Counted from the stretch's first letter, positions 9,139 through 18,923 are shown. The stretch is 64,000 nt of DNA from MFD04580-c1 sp963702995 (GCA_963702995.1 OY969783.1:5704001-5768000); one strand, 5' to 3'. Program-made: numbers and translations. The notes: a model not told the origin generated them from the letters alone.

Positions 9139-11226
9139 TCAGGCGGAAGCAGGTTGGAGGCCGGCGGTGAGCCACCAGGGGGGGCATTCGCGGTAGGGCT
9201 TGGCGAGGGCGGCGAGCCAGTTGGCGGTCATCTGGGAGTGCAGGGCGGAGGCGAGGAGGGGTTCGATCTGTTCAAGGCTTTCGTTGAAGGCGGCGAGGCC
9301 GTCGAGGAGGGTGTTGATGGCGGCCGACAAGTCGTCGGCGGTCCCGGCGTTGTCGGTGGCCGCGCTGTCGATGGCCGCGCTGTCGATGGCCGCGTTGTCG
9401 GCGGCCGCGTCGGAGTCGATCGCGGCGGAGTAGGCTTCGTCTATCGCGACATACGCGGCCCATGCCTCCATTCGCGATTCGATCAGGCCGTAGCGCAGGT
9501 CGTCGGCGCGCGGCTCACTGACCGCGTCTGCCCACTCGGGCAGGGCGTCGGCGGCGTCCACCCATCGCTCGATCCGGCGGGAAAGAGCATGTGCGGCGTC
9601 GATAGCGGCGATCGGCGAGAGCGTGAATTCGGTGCTCGGGGCGTCCTCAATCCCAAAGAGCCTGCAGCGGCCGATGGCGGCGGCGATCGCGTATGAGGCG
9701 GCCGCGGCGTGGGCGTCAGACGCGCCAACGTTTTCAACGGTCAGGAGCCTCGTGAGGTCGGGCAGGCGGACGAACGGGTCAGTGAGGCGAGGAAGCCGGG
9801 CGGGGGATCCGGGGGTCGGGAGCGGTTCCAGGTCCGCCAAATGCCAGCGAGGCGAGACCGTGAACGACGAGGCAGCGAAACCCGAAACGTCGGCCGCCGC
9901 GTCCCGGGGCGATTGGCGGACGCCGGCTCGGGTGGGCTCCAGCTCACCCTGATGGGCGGACCGAGTGGTTCGGGCCGGCTCCAGGGCTTGGCGGCCCCGG
10001 CCTCGGGCGCTTCGGTTTGGTGCGTCTGGGGCGGTCGCCTGGTCGGCTTCGAACCATCGACGCAGTTGTTCCGGGCCGCCGTCGGCGGCCGCCGGGCTCG
10101 GGTCGGCAAGGCCGGCCCATTTGCAGCCGTGCTCGCCTCCGATAAAGCCCCATGCCTGGGTATCCAGAAAACGCGCCGCGGAACTCGCGGGCGATGCCGT
10201 CTGGCGGCCGGCGGCGCAGGGCCGGTCGGGGGGCAGCAGCGCGGCCGCGTCGGTGTCGAGGATTGTGTAGCGTTCAATCGCTTCGCGGGCCACGGCGCGG
10301 ACAGCCTCCGGCCAGGTCATCGGCATCGCCGGGTCGATGGGACGGTTCAAATCGTCCGGGGCGTGCGAGGCGGAGGGGTTGGCGAGGCGGGAGGTGGGGA
10401 GCAGGCTGGCGGGTCGATGCGTCGGATGGTCGGGTCGAGTCGGCGGTGTCAGGGCGAAAGAGCGGGCGTGGAAGGAAGCGGCGTGGCGGGCGGCCGCTGC
10501 GCGGCCGGCGGATGCCAGGCCGCGCCCGCTAATATTCAAGTGATTCTTGCCGCCCAATGCGCTTCCCGTCGCGTCGATGGCGGAGATAGCGATGGCGGAC
10601 ATCGCGACGGCGGACATCGCGATGGCGGACATGGCAAAGGCCGCCGCGGCGATCGGGTCGGCGGCCGCTTCGATCTGTTCCGTCACGGCATGGCTGAAGA
10701 AGCAATCTTCAAGCTCGGCCACGATCCGAGCGTCAAACCCTTCCTGGCTTATTACCCGAAGGATCAATGTCGCGCCATTGAAGAGGATCAGCCGATAGCG
10801 AGCGATTGTCGAGCCATCGGGAGCTTGTGATGTCGTTCGAATGGCAAGCGGACGGGTAAGCGAGACGGCAAGAAGATGGCGCAGTCGTTCCAGAAGCGCC
10901 TCGGCCAGCTCCGACTCGGCGAATGCATCGTCCCCGGCGTCTCCGACGGCTTTGGGGGCGGCCGCCGTCGCGAAGTCGCCGGTCCCGGGCCCGGTTGAGT
11001 ACGCGTGCGGCGTGGGGAGCGTGTCGGTGTCGGCCAGCAGTGCGGCCACAGCGGCTTCCCCCAGCCACGCCGCCCAGAGCGGGCGCTCGGCGGTCGAGAG
11101 CCGAATGTTGCGCAGGACGGTCGGAACGAACGAGGAGGGTACGTTCACGACCATGGGTACGCGGCAGCGCGGATCGAGGTGATTCAGGTTATCCCAGATC
11201 GTCACGGTTTGCGTCCAATCGTTCAT
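9139..11226 (-). CDS. Hypothetical 695-residue protein with short Ala-rich repeats
   Basis: No family recognised. The start ATG at 11226 (MNDWTQTVTIWDN) is preferred over a 32-residue longer form. The first 190 residues look globular (WDNLNHLDPRCRVPMVVNV, GATLILRVISQEGFDARIV). A low-complexity MSAIAMSAVAMSAI stretch (about residues 197-216) and a C-terminal DSAAIDSAATDNA stretch are each encoded by four 15-bp tandem repeats. There are no signal peptide or membrane segments. It lies 229 bases downstream of a sigma-like gene on the same strand, separated by a hairpin, so a functional link (regulator or target of that factor) is plausible but unproven. Reading frame and codon bias support a real gene. 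Confidence 0.6.
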   Translation of the reverse strand: MNDWTQTVTIWDNLNHLDPRCRVPMVVNVPSSFVPTVLRNIRLSTAERPLWAAWLGEAAVAALLADTDTLPTPHAYSTGPGTGDFATAAAPKAVGDAGDDAFAESELAEALLERLRHLLAVSLTRPLAIRTTSQAPDGSTIARYRLILFNGATLILRVISQEGFDARIVAELEDCFFSHAVTEQIEAAADPIAAAAFAMSAIAMSAVAMSAIAISAIDATGSALGGKNHLNISGRGLASAGRAAAARHAASFHARSFALTPPTRPDHPTHRPASLLPTSRLANPSASHAPDDLNRPIDPAMPMTWPEAVRAVAREAIERYTILDTDAAALLPPDRPCAAGRQTASPASSAARFLDTQAWGFIGGEHGCKWAGLADPSPAAADGGPEQLRRWFEADQATAPDAPNRSARGRGRQALEPARTTRSAHQGELEPTRAGVRQSPRDAAADVSGFAASSFTVSPRWHLADLEPLPTPGSPARLPRLTDPFVRLPDLTRLLTVENVGASDAHAAAASYAIAAAIGRCRLFGIEDAPSTEFTLSPIAAIDAAHALSRRIERWVDAADALPEWADAVSEPRADDLRYGLIESRMEAWAAYVAIDEAYSAAIDSDAAADNAAIDSAAIDSAATDNAGTADDLSAAINTLLDGLAAFNESLEQIEPLLASALHSQMTANWLAALAKPYRECPPWWLTAGLQPASA
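9351..9410. repeat. Four 15-bp tandem repeats inside the 695-residue gene
   Basis: Units of the form TGTCGATGGCCGCGC repeat four times with few changes. The 15-base period is in frame and gives the A-A-I-D-S type pentapeptide repeat of the encoded protein. Confidence 0.8.
10575..10634. repeat. Second set of four 15-bp tandem repeats in the same gene
   Basis: Units of the form CGATGGCGGACATCG repeat four times and encode the MSAIA pentapeptide repeat. The motif differs from the 9351-9410 set but the period is the same, suggesting independent slippage expansion in one gene. Confidence 0.8.
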
Positions 11227-11415
11227 CGCTACTGCCCTCGCGCGCCACGCGGGCGCCGCTTGCACTTTCAAAGAGCCGATTGCTGTTTCACGGCTCCGAC
11301 ACGCCTGATTATCACTCAACACTTTTCACGACGTTTGAGATTCTCCGCGACACTTCGAATGGCCGCCGATCGGCATCCGCCAATTGACGCCCTAAACCCG
11401 CGCCCCAAACGCGAG

Positions 11416-11452
11416 CCACCCGGGGACCGGCTGGCGGCCGATCCCCGGGTGG
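11416..11452 (-). terminator. GC-rich hairpin after the sigma-like gene
   Basis: An 11-bp perfect stem (CCACCCGGGGA with its complement, arms 11416-11426 and 11442-11452) begins 3 bases after the stop codon of the sigma-like gene. There is no T-tract, so it is a candidate Rho-independent-like or transcript-stabilising hairpin rather than a canonical terminator. Confidence 0.5.
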
Positions 11453-11455
11453 TGC

Positions 11456-12262
11456 TCACGAAAAAGCCCCTTCGGCCTTCTTCTGTTTCGAGCCTTCAAG
11501 CATGCTCGATTCCCGCAGGCGCATCTTCGTCTTCAGACGAAGCCAGCGCTGGTAGATGACGTCCCGGCTGACGCCCAGCGTCTCGGCCAGGATCGCCCGC
11601 TTCTTCGGCCGGGCCGCCTGGATAAACGCCATCGGCGGGAACGGCTCGCTCAAACCAAGCCGGTTCAGCCAGCTCCGCCAGACTTCCGCGGGGACCTTGT
11701 CCCACTGCTCGGTCAGGCAGAAGAGGATGACGCCGTCCATCGCGTCCCAACCCCGGATCCGCTCGACGTCGTCAACGCCGAGCTCGAACCCGCCGCGTGC
11801 GGACAGGGAATCGCCGTCGGTCGCGCGACCGTCGGCTACGCGGCCGTCGGCTACCGTGTCGTAGTCGGCCAAGGAGTAGAGCTTCTGCTCCTCCGCCTGG
11901 GCGCGGCCGTGGTCGAGGTAGCGGTACCGAAGCTCGACCCGGCACCAGGCCGAGAACCATTCCTTGGTCTGGTCGGCCCGAGCATCCTCGGACAGCTCGC
12001 GATCGTACCACTGCTCAAACCGCTCGACCTTGGACCAGACCATGGCCGGGGCGGCGGCGATGAAGTCGAGCGCCCGCTGCTTGCGAAGCGTCCCCTGATG
12101 GCCGTGGTGGATACGCCGTGCGGTCTGGATGACAAACGGTTCCAGCTCCTTCATGGCGCGCTCACCTTCGACGGTCATCGGGGGGCGCAGGGAATCTCCC
12201 TGCGTGGCCGCGAGCCGCTTAGCGTTTGCCACCTTCAAAGCCAGTTCCGTCCACCGACCCAT
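11456..12262 (-). CDS. Divergent sigma-70-like (ECF-type) factor
   Basis: Probable RNA polymerase sigma factor of 268 residues. The ATG at 12262 has GGGAG nine bases upstream. The N-terminal half (FVIQTARRIHHG... WSKVERFEQWY ... AWCRVELRYRYLDHGR) resembles sigma region 2. The C-terminal part (KKRAILAETLGVSRDVIYQ then RWLRLKTKMR) is a region-4 type helix-turn-helix. Between them is an unusual linker containing VADGRVADGRATDG and an extra Trp-rich segment (WDKVPAEVWRSWLNRLGL), making the protein longer than ordinary ECF factors (about 180-200). No anti-sigma factor is adjacent; the next gene downstream is the 695-residue unknown. Assignment rests on pattern only. Confidence 0.55.
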   Translation of the reverse strand: MGRWTELALKVANAKRLAATQGDSLRPPMTVEGERAMKELEPFVIQTARRIHHGHQGTLRKQRALDFIAAAPAMVWSKVERFEQWYDRELSEDARADQTKEWFSAWCRVELRYRYLDHGRAQAEEQKLYSLADYDTVADGRVADGRATDGDSLSARGGFELGVDDVERIRGWDAMDGVILFCLTEQWDKVPAEVWRSWLNRLGLSEPFPPMAFIQAARPKKRAILAETLGVSRDVIYQRWLRLKTKMRLRESSMLEGSKQKKAEGAFS

Positions 12263-12277
12263 GACCGTAACTCCCAA

Positions 12278-12691
12278 GGAGGCCCGTCGCCTCGTCGTTT
12301 GCAGCCCGAACCATCCTGGCCGAGCCTCGTCGAATCGCCCGCCCCCCCCTTTGGCTCAGGCCCGGGCGTCGCCGACTGTGTTATACCGAGCACCGCCAAT
12401 CCATGTTCGTTACCACTCCCAACCGCCTGGAACGAATGACCTCAATTGCCCCGGCGACCCAACACCGACAGGCCGTGAGACAGAGCCTCACCTCAGTAAA
12501 CGCGATCGCGGGAACTTCTCTGACAGACAGGCGATTTTCTTTCGGCCCGACCCATAGACGAGCCTTAACCTGTTTCGATCGAATAGGTTATCGGCGTCGG
12601 GCTTCCCCCGGCCAATAAGGCGGCCCCCGGACGCTGGCGCCGGGGGCCGTTGGATCTCCTCCGAAGATCCGATTCTCGAATGCGTCCCGGC
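12278..12691. other. Intergenic region with one strong hairpin
   Basis: About 410 bases between the start of the sigma-like gene and the end of the giant surface-protein gene. No convincing gene was found; short reading frames here lack ribosome sites and conserved content. The only clear structure is the hairpin at 12621-12649. Confidence 0.6.
12621..12649 (-). terminator. Hairpin downstream of the giant surface-protein gene
   Basis: A 10-bp perfect stem (CGGCCCCCGG at 12621-12630 and its complement at 12640-12649) lies about 40 bases after the stop of the 1502-residue gene, on its strand. No long T-run follows, so terminator function is likely but not certain. Confidence 0.5.
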
Positions 12692-15600
12692 TCAGCGGGG
12701 GATTGCCGACGATGAGAACAGAGGTCCCCAAGTGGGCGACGTGTCGTCGGCCGCGTTGTTGGTCAACTGGGCCAGGCCGGTCCCGTCCAGGTTGATCGTG
12801 TCGATCTCACGATTGCCGGATCGGGTCGAGGCGAAGACAAGCTTCTTCCCGTCGGGGCTGAAGGCGGGGGTCAGGTCGCTGGCGGCGTTGTGCGTCAGGT
12901 TGGTCTGCGCCGAGCCGTTCGCGTTCATGAGATACACCTCATTGTTGCCGTCCCGGGTGGAGTAGAAGGCGATCTTCGAGCCATCGGGGCTGAAGACGGG
13001 AGCGTAGTCGTTGCCGCCGTCGGTTGTCAGCCGAGTCAGGCCGGTGCGGTTCGTGTTGATCGAGTAGATCTGGAACCGGCCCTCGTAGTTGGCGGCATAG
13101 GTCAACCTGGAGCCGGTGTTGTTAAAGGAGGGCCAGAATTCGATCCCGTTCGTATAGGTCACTTCGGTTACGCCCGAGCCGTTCGCGTTCATGACGAACA
13201 CGTCGTACTGGTTTCCGCGGCGGGTTGATACGAAGGCGATCTTGCCGCCGTCGGGGCTCCAGGCCGGCTGGGTATCGACAGCGGCGTTGAACGTCAGCCG
13301 GGTGACGCCCGAGCCATCAACGTTCATGGAATAGATCTCGTTGTTCCCGTCGCGGTTGCTGACAAAGACGATCTTGGCGCCGTTGGGGCTTAGGCGCGGG
13401 AGCGTATCCTCGGCCGCGTTAAAGGTGAGGCGCGTCACGGCGGAGCCGTCGGCATTCATGCTGTAGATCTCAGGGTTCCCGTCGCGGCCGCTCTGGAAGA
13501 CGATGCGGCCGCCGGTCGGTTCCCCCTTGTCGTCATTGACGATGGTCCCAAGCCCTACGCCGCTGTTTGGGGTAATGGTCGCCCCCGTGGCGCTGGTCAG
13601 CTTCACATAGAACGTTTCGTCCGGCTCAACTGTGGTGTCGCCGTTGACCTGAACAGTGAGCGGGAGCGATGTGACACCGGGGGCGAAGGTCAGCACCCCA
13701 TCGGCCGCTCCGTAGTCGGTCGGGGCCATCGCCGTGCCGTCGGCCGTCTGCCAATGGACGCTGACCGTCTCGGTGGATTTGGCGGAAAGGGAGACGGTGA
13801 AGGTGAAGGGCGTCTTCCCGGTGTTCCCTTCATTCAATTTCACGCTGTTGATCAAAACGGTCGGGGGTGGCGCGGGTTGATCGTCGTTGAGGATGGTCCC
13901 GGTCCCGACAGCGCCGGGGTCGGCGATGACGGCGTTCGTCGGGTTGGACAGGGCGACGTGGAAGGTTTCGTCCGGCTCGACAGTCGTATCGCCGTTGACT
14001 TGCACGGTGACAGGCAAGGACGTGACGCCGGGGGCGAAGGTGAGGTTCCCCTCGGCGGCGGAATAGTCCGACGGCGCGAGAGCCGTGCCGTTGCTGGTCG
14101 CCCAGTGGACGGTGACGGCCACGGTCTGCGGCGCCGACAAGGTGACCGTGAAGTTGAACGCTGTCGTCCCGCTGTTCCCCTCCAGGTGGGAGACGCTGTT
14201 GATCGAGAGCGTGGGCAGCGGCGGCGGGGCGACATCGTCGTTCAGGATGGTCCCGGTGCCGACCGCGCCAGGGTCTGCCAGCGTCGCGCCCGAGGCGTTT
14301 GACAGATTGACGTGGAACGTTTCGTCCGGTTCGACGGTGGTGTCGCCGTTGACCTGGATCGTCACCGGCATGGAGGTCACGCCGGGGGCAAACGTCAGAA
14401 GCCCGTCGGCGCCAACGTAGTCCGAGGGCGCGAGGGCGGTCCCGTTCGACGTTGCCCAGTGGACGCTCACCGGCGCGCTCGACGCCGCGGATAGGGTGAC
14501 GGCGAAGGTGAACGCGGTCGTTCCGCTGTTGCCTTCCAAATGGCTGACGTTGTCAATCGACAGCGTTAGGGGGGTGGGTGTCGGGGTTGGTGTGGGCGTT
14601 GGTGTCGGAGTGGGCGTCGGTGTCGGAGTAGGCGTTGGAGTCGGTGTGGGTGTCGGGGTCGGCGTCGGCGTTGGAGTCGGGGTTGGTGTGGGCGTTGGTG
14701 TCGGAGTGGGCGTCGGGGTCGGCGTCGGCGTTGGAGTCGGTGTGGGTGTCGGGGTCGGTGTCGGAGTCGGGGTGGGCGTCGGGGTCGGAGTGGGCGTTGG
14801 CGTCGGAGTCGGTGTAGGCGTCGGCGTGGGTGTCCCGGAGGTGCCGACCGAGATTCCCCAGCCGAAGCTGGCGACCCATACTTCCAACGTGTTGTAGGGG
14901 TTGATATAGACTCGCTCGGGCTGGCGGAACGGGTAGCTTGCCAGTTGCGAGAACTGCGGGTTGGTCGTGCTGGGGCTGTAGTAGAGGCCGTCCTCCAGCG
15001 TGGGGACGTAGATCTCGCCGGTGGCGGGGTTGATGGTCGCCGATTCAACGCCCAGATCGGTAAAGATGCGCGCCCAGTGCTGGCCACGATCGGTCGTCTT
15101 ATACAGGCCGCCCATGCCGTTCCCGTTGCCGCCATATCCGCTGCGGACGGCGGCGTACCAGGTGTTCTGGCTCGCGTCGGTCGGGTCGATTGTGATGTCT
15201 TTGGTCCAGAACTGCATCCCCGGCTGGCCGGCCGCCCCGATGAGGGTGCGGTCCGCCCACGTCTGCCCGCCGTCGGCGCTGACAAAGACGCCGCTGCTCG
15301 CGGTGAACTGGGTGACGTTGTTCACGGCGGCCCGTCGGGCGGAGTAGGTGGCGACGAGGGTGCCGTCGCTCAAGACGATGACGTTGAAGGGGTGGCCCTG
15401 CGTGCGCGGCGGGTTGGCGACCTTGGACCAGGTTGACTGCGGCCCCAGGTTCAGGTTGTTGGTCACGTAGATCCCGCCCGAGGCCGAATGGACCACGGCG
15501 GCGTAGAGGCGGTTGGGGTTGGTCGGGTCGAGCGCCGTCCAGACCACCGGGTGGCCAAAGTCGTGAAGCAGGGACCAGCTCGCGCCCTGATCGGTGGACG

Positions 15601-17200
15601 AGAGCACGCGCCCCGAGCCGCCGTCGATCCGGGCATCGGTCAGGTAGGTGCTTTGATACAGGTCATGCACGGAGCTGCTCGCGGCGTAAAGCGTGCCGGA
15701 GGTCGCGTCGCGGGAGACCTGGTAGATCGTGTTCTGGGAGAGCCCGTTGTAGTTGGGGAACGCCCAGGACTTCCCCCCGTCGGCGCTGTGCGCGCCGTTG
15801 ATGTCGGTGTAGCCGACGAAGAGGTTGTTCGCGTCCGACCAGGTCAGGGAGAGGGCGCTGGTGTCTTCAAGGCCGATGCCGTGATACGGCCTGTGCTGGG
15901 GGGTGGGCTGGCCGGCGGGGTTTTCGTCGGCGGGGCTCACGTATGCCTGGTGCCAGCTTTGGCCGCCGTCGGTGGAGAGGTGTACGTAGCCGAAGTCTGT
16001 GAAGGCGAGCGTGTTGGGGCTGGCGGGGGAGACGGCGAAACCGAGCGCCTCCTGGCTGAACCCCCAGCCGCGGTCGCCGCCGGCGCCTTGCCAGCCGGTC
16101 GCGACGTTGCCGTTGTTCGCCACGTTCAGCACGTCCGCCCATTGTGCCCCGCCGCTGGTCGATTTCTCGATCGTCGGGTTGGAGGCCGTCCCGTCCGTGC
16201 CGCCGAGGTAGACCGTACTGATGTCGCCCGGCGAGGCGGCGACGTAAAAGGGGTGGTCGCTGCCAATGCCGCTGTTGCGGGCCGACCAGCCGCTCTGCCC
16301 CGCGTCGAGGCTGTAGACGTTTTTGAAGCTGAGTGGCGAGCCCTCCACGTCCATCCCGGGGAAGACGTCGGCCGAACTCCACGTGACGGCATACAGCCGG
16401 GCGACCCCGCCCTGCTCCGCCCCGGCGAAGGAGACGACGCTTTCTCCGGCCCCGATCCCGGTCAGGCTGGCGAGCGCGAACGATTGCCCGCCGTCTGATG
16501 AGGCCAGCAGGCCGGAGCCGGCGTTGGTCCCGATATAGATATGCTGCTCGTCGGACGACCAGAAGACGCCGGCGATAAAGGCCCCCGCTCCGCCGTTATT
16601 GGCGGTGTACTTGGCCGTCCAGGTTGCGCCGCCGTCGCCGGAGAAGTAGAGAGTGTTGTAGTCGGTCGCGATGAGGCGGGCCGCGTTGTGGGGGTCGGCG
16701 TAGAGAGAGTAGGCGTCGTTCCCAACTTGGCTCGTCCACGAAGCCAGGGGCGTCCAGTGGAGGCCGGAATCGACGGTCTTCGACGGCCGCACCTGGGTGC
16801 CGCCGCCGGCGCTGTCGGTGTAGTCGAGCGCGTAGCGGACATTGGGGTCATTGGTGAACTGGACCTGCGACGCCCGATTCGCCTGAATCTGCCGGAAGTC
16901 GGGAAAAGACCAGGAATGCCCCAGGTCGGTCGAATGGAATAGCTCCCCCATGTCGGTTGAGACGAAGACCTCGTTGGGGTTCGAGGGGCTGAAGCTGGGG
17001 GCGAACAAGGCCCCGCCCCCGCCGACGCCCACGGAGCTAAACTGCGTCGGGGCCGAGAAAAGCGTTCGCTCCTCGAGTCGCTCGATTGCCGCGTGGGCGG
17101 CACAGGCCACCGTCCGTTTGACGGCCGCTGCCCGCATCCCTCCGATTAAAGGGCGATCGGAAGCGATGCGACTGTGGGACGGGTGTCGTCGGATGGCCAT
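12692..17200 (-). CDS. Giant secreted beta-propeller/Calx-beta/PD40 surface protein
   Basis: Extracellular protein of 1502 residues. The start at 17200 (MAIRRHPSH) has GGAGGAGAGG upstream; longer in-frame starts lack this. Residues about 40-50 contain ERLEERTLFSA, an N-terminal motif typical of Phycisphaerae surface proteins. Then come BNR/VPS10-like propeller repeats with DGGxxW motifs (about 55-785), a Thr-Pro linker of about 90 residues, three Calx-beta domains (about 878-1225; each with HLEGNSG or NEGNTG, VNGDTTVEPDETF and GTILNDD), and six TolB-like PD40 repeats (about 1230-1495; SPDGxKIxFxSTRDGN, EIYxMNxDGS). The layout suggests a rigid spacer between two sugar- or protein-binding propellers. 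No catalytic site is evident. Confidence 0.82.
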   Translation of the reverse strand: MAIRRHPSHSRIASDRPLIGGMRAAAVKRTVACAAHAAIERLEERTLFSAPTQFSSVGVGGGGALFAPSFSPSNPNEVFVSTDMGELFHSTDLGHSWSFPDFRQIQANRASQVQFTNDPNVRYALDYTDSAGGGTQVRPSKTVDSGLHWTPLASWTSQVGNDAYSLYADPHNAARLIATDYNTLYFSGDGGATWTAKYTANNGGAGAFIAGVFWSSDEQHIYIGTNAGSGLLASSDGGQSFALASLTGIGAGESVVSFAGAEQGGVARLYAVTWSSADVFPGMDVEGSPLSFKNVYSLDAGQSGWSARNSGIGSDHPFYVAASPGDISTVYLGGTDGTASNPTIEKSTSGGAQWADVLNVANNGNVATGWQGAGGDRGWGFSQEALGFAVSPASPNTLAFTDFGYVHLSTDGGQSWHQAYVSPADENPAGQPTPQHRPYHGIGLEDTSALSLTWSDANNLFVGYTDINGAHSADGGKSWAFPNYNGLSQNTIYQVSRDATSGTLYAASSSVHDLYQSTYLTDARIDGGSGRVLSSTDQGASWSLLHDFGHPVVWTALDPTNPNRLYAAVVHSASGGIYVTNNLNLGPQSTWSKVANPPRTQGHPFNVIVLSDGTLVATYSARRAAVNNVTQFTASSGVFVSADGGQTWADRTLIGAAGQPGMQFWTKDITIDPTDASQNTWYAAVRSGYGGNGNGMGGLYKTTDRGQHWARIFTDLGVESATINPATGEIYVPTLEDGLYYSPSTTNPQFSQLASYPFRQPERVYINPYNTLEVWVASFGWGISVGTSGTPTPTPTPTPTPTPTPTPTPTPTPTPTPTPTPTPTPTPTPTPTPTPTPTPTPTPTPTPTPTPTPTPTPTPTPTPTPTPTPTPTPTPTPLTLSIDNVSHLEGNSGTTAFTFAVTLSAASSAPVSVHWATSNGTALAPSDYVGADGLLTFAPGVTSMPVTIQVNGDTTVEPDETFHVNLSNASGATLADPGAVGTGTILNDDVAPPPLPTLSINSVSHLEGNSGTTAFNFTVTLSAPQTVAVTVHWATSNGTALAPSDYSAAEGNLTFAPGVTSLPVTVQVNGDTTVEPDETFHVALSNPTNAVIADPGAVGTGTILNDDQPAPPPTVLINSVKLNEGNTGKTPFTFTVSLSAKSTETVSVHWQTADGTAMAPTDYGAADGVLTFAPGVTSLPLTVQVNGDTTVEPDETFYVKLTSATGATITPNSGVGLGTIVNDDKGEPTGGRIVFQSGRDGNPEIYSMNADGSAVTRLTFNAAEDTLPRLSPNGAKIVFVSNRDGNNEIYSMNVDGSGVTRLTFNAAVDTQPAWSPDGGKIAFVSTRRGNQYDVFVMNANGSGVTEVTYTNGIEFWPSFNNTGSRLTYAANYEGRFQIYSINTNRTGLTRLTTDGGNDYAPVFSPDGSKIAFYSTRDGNNEVYLMNANGSAQTNLTHNAASDLTPAFSPDGKKLVFASTRSGNREIDTINLDGTGLAQLTNNAADDTSPTWGPLFSSSAIPR
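14571..14838. repeat. Thr-Pro coding minisatellite
   Basis: A purine/pyrimidine-biased run of 6-base units (GGNGTC/GGNGTG types on the plus strand) encodes about 45 Thr-Pro dipeptides on the minus strand. Synonymous third positions vary in short higher-order blocks, so it has expanded by duplication of groups of units. It is prone to length change by slippage and to assembly collapse. Confidence 0.85.
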
Positions 17201-17462
17201 GATCCTCTCCTCCGCGCGCAGCCCGAGCGGGCGGCGCGATTGCGCCGCAGGTGACTGGGGGTACGGTGTGACAGGGTTTGAATTGTGCCGCGGGCCGGGC
17301 GGTTTGAACGGCGGCCGCCTGCGCCTCGTTCGTCCCGCGACTGCCCCATCATTCGCCGTGTCCAGTTCGCGATCATGCCAGGGTTTGGAACGTTCGACGC
17401 CCGAGCCGTTGGCGGTCGCCGGTGCGGTGTTCACATCCCCCGGGTTGGGGGGTACTAACGGT

Positions 17463-18923
17463 ATGGCCCTCTCTCGACGCAGATTCCTTCGTGGCGCCGG
17501 CGCAATGATGGCTCTTCCGTTCATGGAGTCGCTCGCGCCGCTGGGCGGCTCGGTCGCGCGGGCCGCGGGGGCGGCCGCTGGCGGTGGCCCGCCGCTGCGG
17601 ATGGCCATTGTCAGCGTGACCGGCGGGACGGTGCTGGAGTCCTGGCGGATGAGGCAGGGCGGGCCTCTCGCGGGCGCTAAGCTCCCGTCGATCTTGCGGC
17701 CGCTCGATTTCTGCCGGGATGACCTTCTCATCCTCAACGGCCTGGCACACAACGGCAAAGGGGAAGGCGTCAACGGGCACGAGCACTGCGCGTTCCTTCA
17801 CCTCACCGGCGCTCCCGAGGTGAAGAAGGTGGACGGCAAAGCCTTCGCCGGCGTCTCGGTCGATCAGACCGCCGCGCGCGTTGCCGGCTCTGACACCTAC
17901 CTCCCGTCGCTGGAGATGGGCCTGAGCAACAGCGAGACGAAGTACTCCTCGCGCGACGCGTCGGCGCCCGTCCCCTATGAAGCGAACCCGCGCCGTGTCT
18001 ATGAGCGCATGTTCCGCGGCCGGCGTCCGATCGTCCCCAATTGGCAGCGCCGGGCCGCGGCGATGGGCGAGGCTGTTCGCCAATCGGCGCGGCCCGGCGC
18101 GTACGACCAGTCGGTCCTGGACCTGGTGATGGATGATGCCAAGGACCTTCGCGGGCGGCTCGGCAACACCGACCGGCAGAAGCTGGAGGAGTACCTGCAA
18201 TCGGTGCGCTCGGTCGAGCGGCGGCTGGGGGCGCTGGAATATCGCCAGAAGCTTGAGGCGGCCGATGTCGCCGCGCCCGGGCCATCGACGCTGAATGTCC
18301 CTTCGAACCTGCCGCCCAGCGTCTCCAACATCTGGGAGCGCCGCGACATCGTCCACCGCGACCCGGAACGCCACGCCGAGTACATCGCGCTCATGGCCGA
18401 CCTGATGATCCTCGCCTTCCAGACCGACACCACGCGCGTCTCGACGCTGGCGATGGGGAGCGACGAGGCGATGTTCCACGGTGTGGTCACGGTCGGATAT
18501 GAGCGGCACTGCCACACCCTGGAGCACCAGGGGAACAGCGACCGTGTCGAGAACGCCGACCCAATCGCCCGGGAAGCCTGCCGCCAGATCCATGCCTGGT
18601 ACACCGGCCTTTTTGCCGAGATGGTCCGCAAGATGAAGGCGATCGATGAAGGCGGGAGCAGCCTGCTCGACAATACGATGGTCCTGTACACAAGCTACAT
18701 GGCCGACGGCGGCCACGGCCGCCACGACTACCCGGCGCTGCTGGTGGGCAACGCGAAGGGCACGCTGAAGACCGGCCGCCAGGTCGATTTTCAGAAGAAC
18801 ACCCCGGTGTCGAACCTCTACGTGGAGATGCTCGAGCGAATGGGCGTCAAGACCCCGGGTTTCGGCGAGAGCCGCACGTCGCCGAATGCCGCGTATGACG
18901 GCCGACTGCCAGGGTTGACCTGA
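17463..18923 (+). CDS. Tat-exported DUF1552 protein
   Basis: 486-residue DUF1552 family protein, common in Planctomycetota and usually of unknown function. The ATG at 17463 is used because the sequence begins MALSRRRFLRGAGAMMALP, a textbook Tat signal with SRRRFLRG. Family features seen include LLILNGLAHN, GVSVDQ, LPSLEMGLSNSE, and a C-terminal region rich in His (GRHDYPALLVGNAKG). In many genomes DUF1552 sits beside DUF1592/DUF1588 cytochrome genes; here it is instead divergent from the giant propeller protein and followed by a small propeller protein. Confidence 0.85.
   Translation: MALSRRRFLRGAGAMMALPFMESLAPLGGSVARAAGAAAGGGPPLRMAIVSVTGGTVLESWRMRQGGPLAGAKLPSILRPLDFCRDDLLILNGLAHNGKGEGVNGHEHCAFLHLTGAPEVKKVDGKAFAGVSVDQTAARVAGSDTYLPSLEMGLSNSETKYSSRDASAPVPYEANPRRVYERMFRGRRPIVPNWQRRAAAMGEAVRQSARPGAYDQSVLDLVMDDAKDLRGRLGNTDRQKLEEYLQSVRSVERRLGALEYRQKLEAADVAAPGPSTLNVPSNLPPSVSNIWERRDIVHRDPERHAEYIALMADLMILAFQTDTTRVSTLAMGSDEAMFHGVVTVGYERHCHTLEHQGNSDRVENADPIAREACRQIHAWYTGLFAEMVRKMKAIDEGGSSLLDNTMVLYTSYMADGGHGRHDYPALLVGNAKGTLKTGRQVDFQKNTPVSNLYVEMLERMGVKTPGFGESRTSPNAAYDGRLPGLT

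Noticed and set aside
14571..14838. Possible CRISPR array
   Set aside because: The repeat is a 6-base coding tandem with no unique spacers; it encodes Thr-Pro repeats in a secreted protein.
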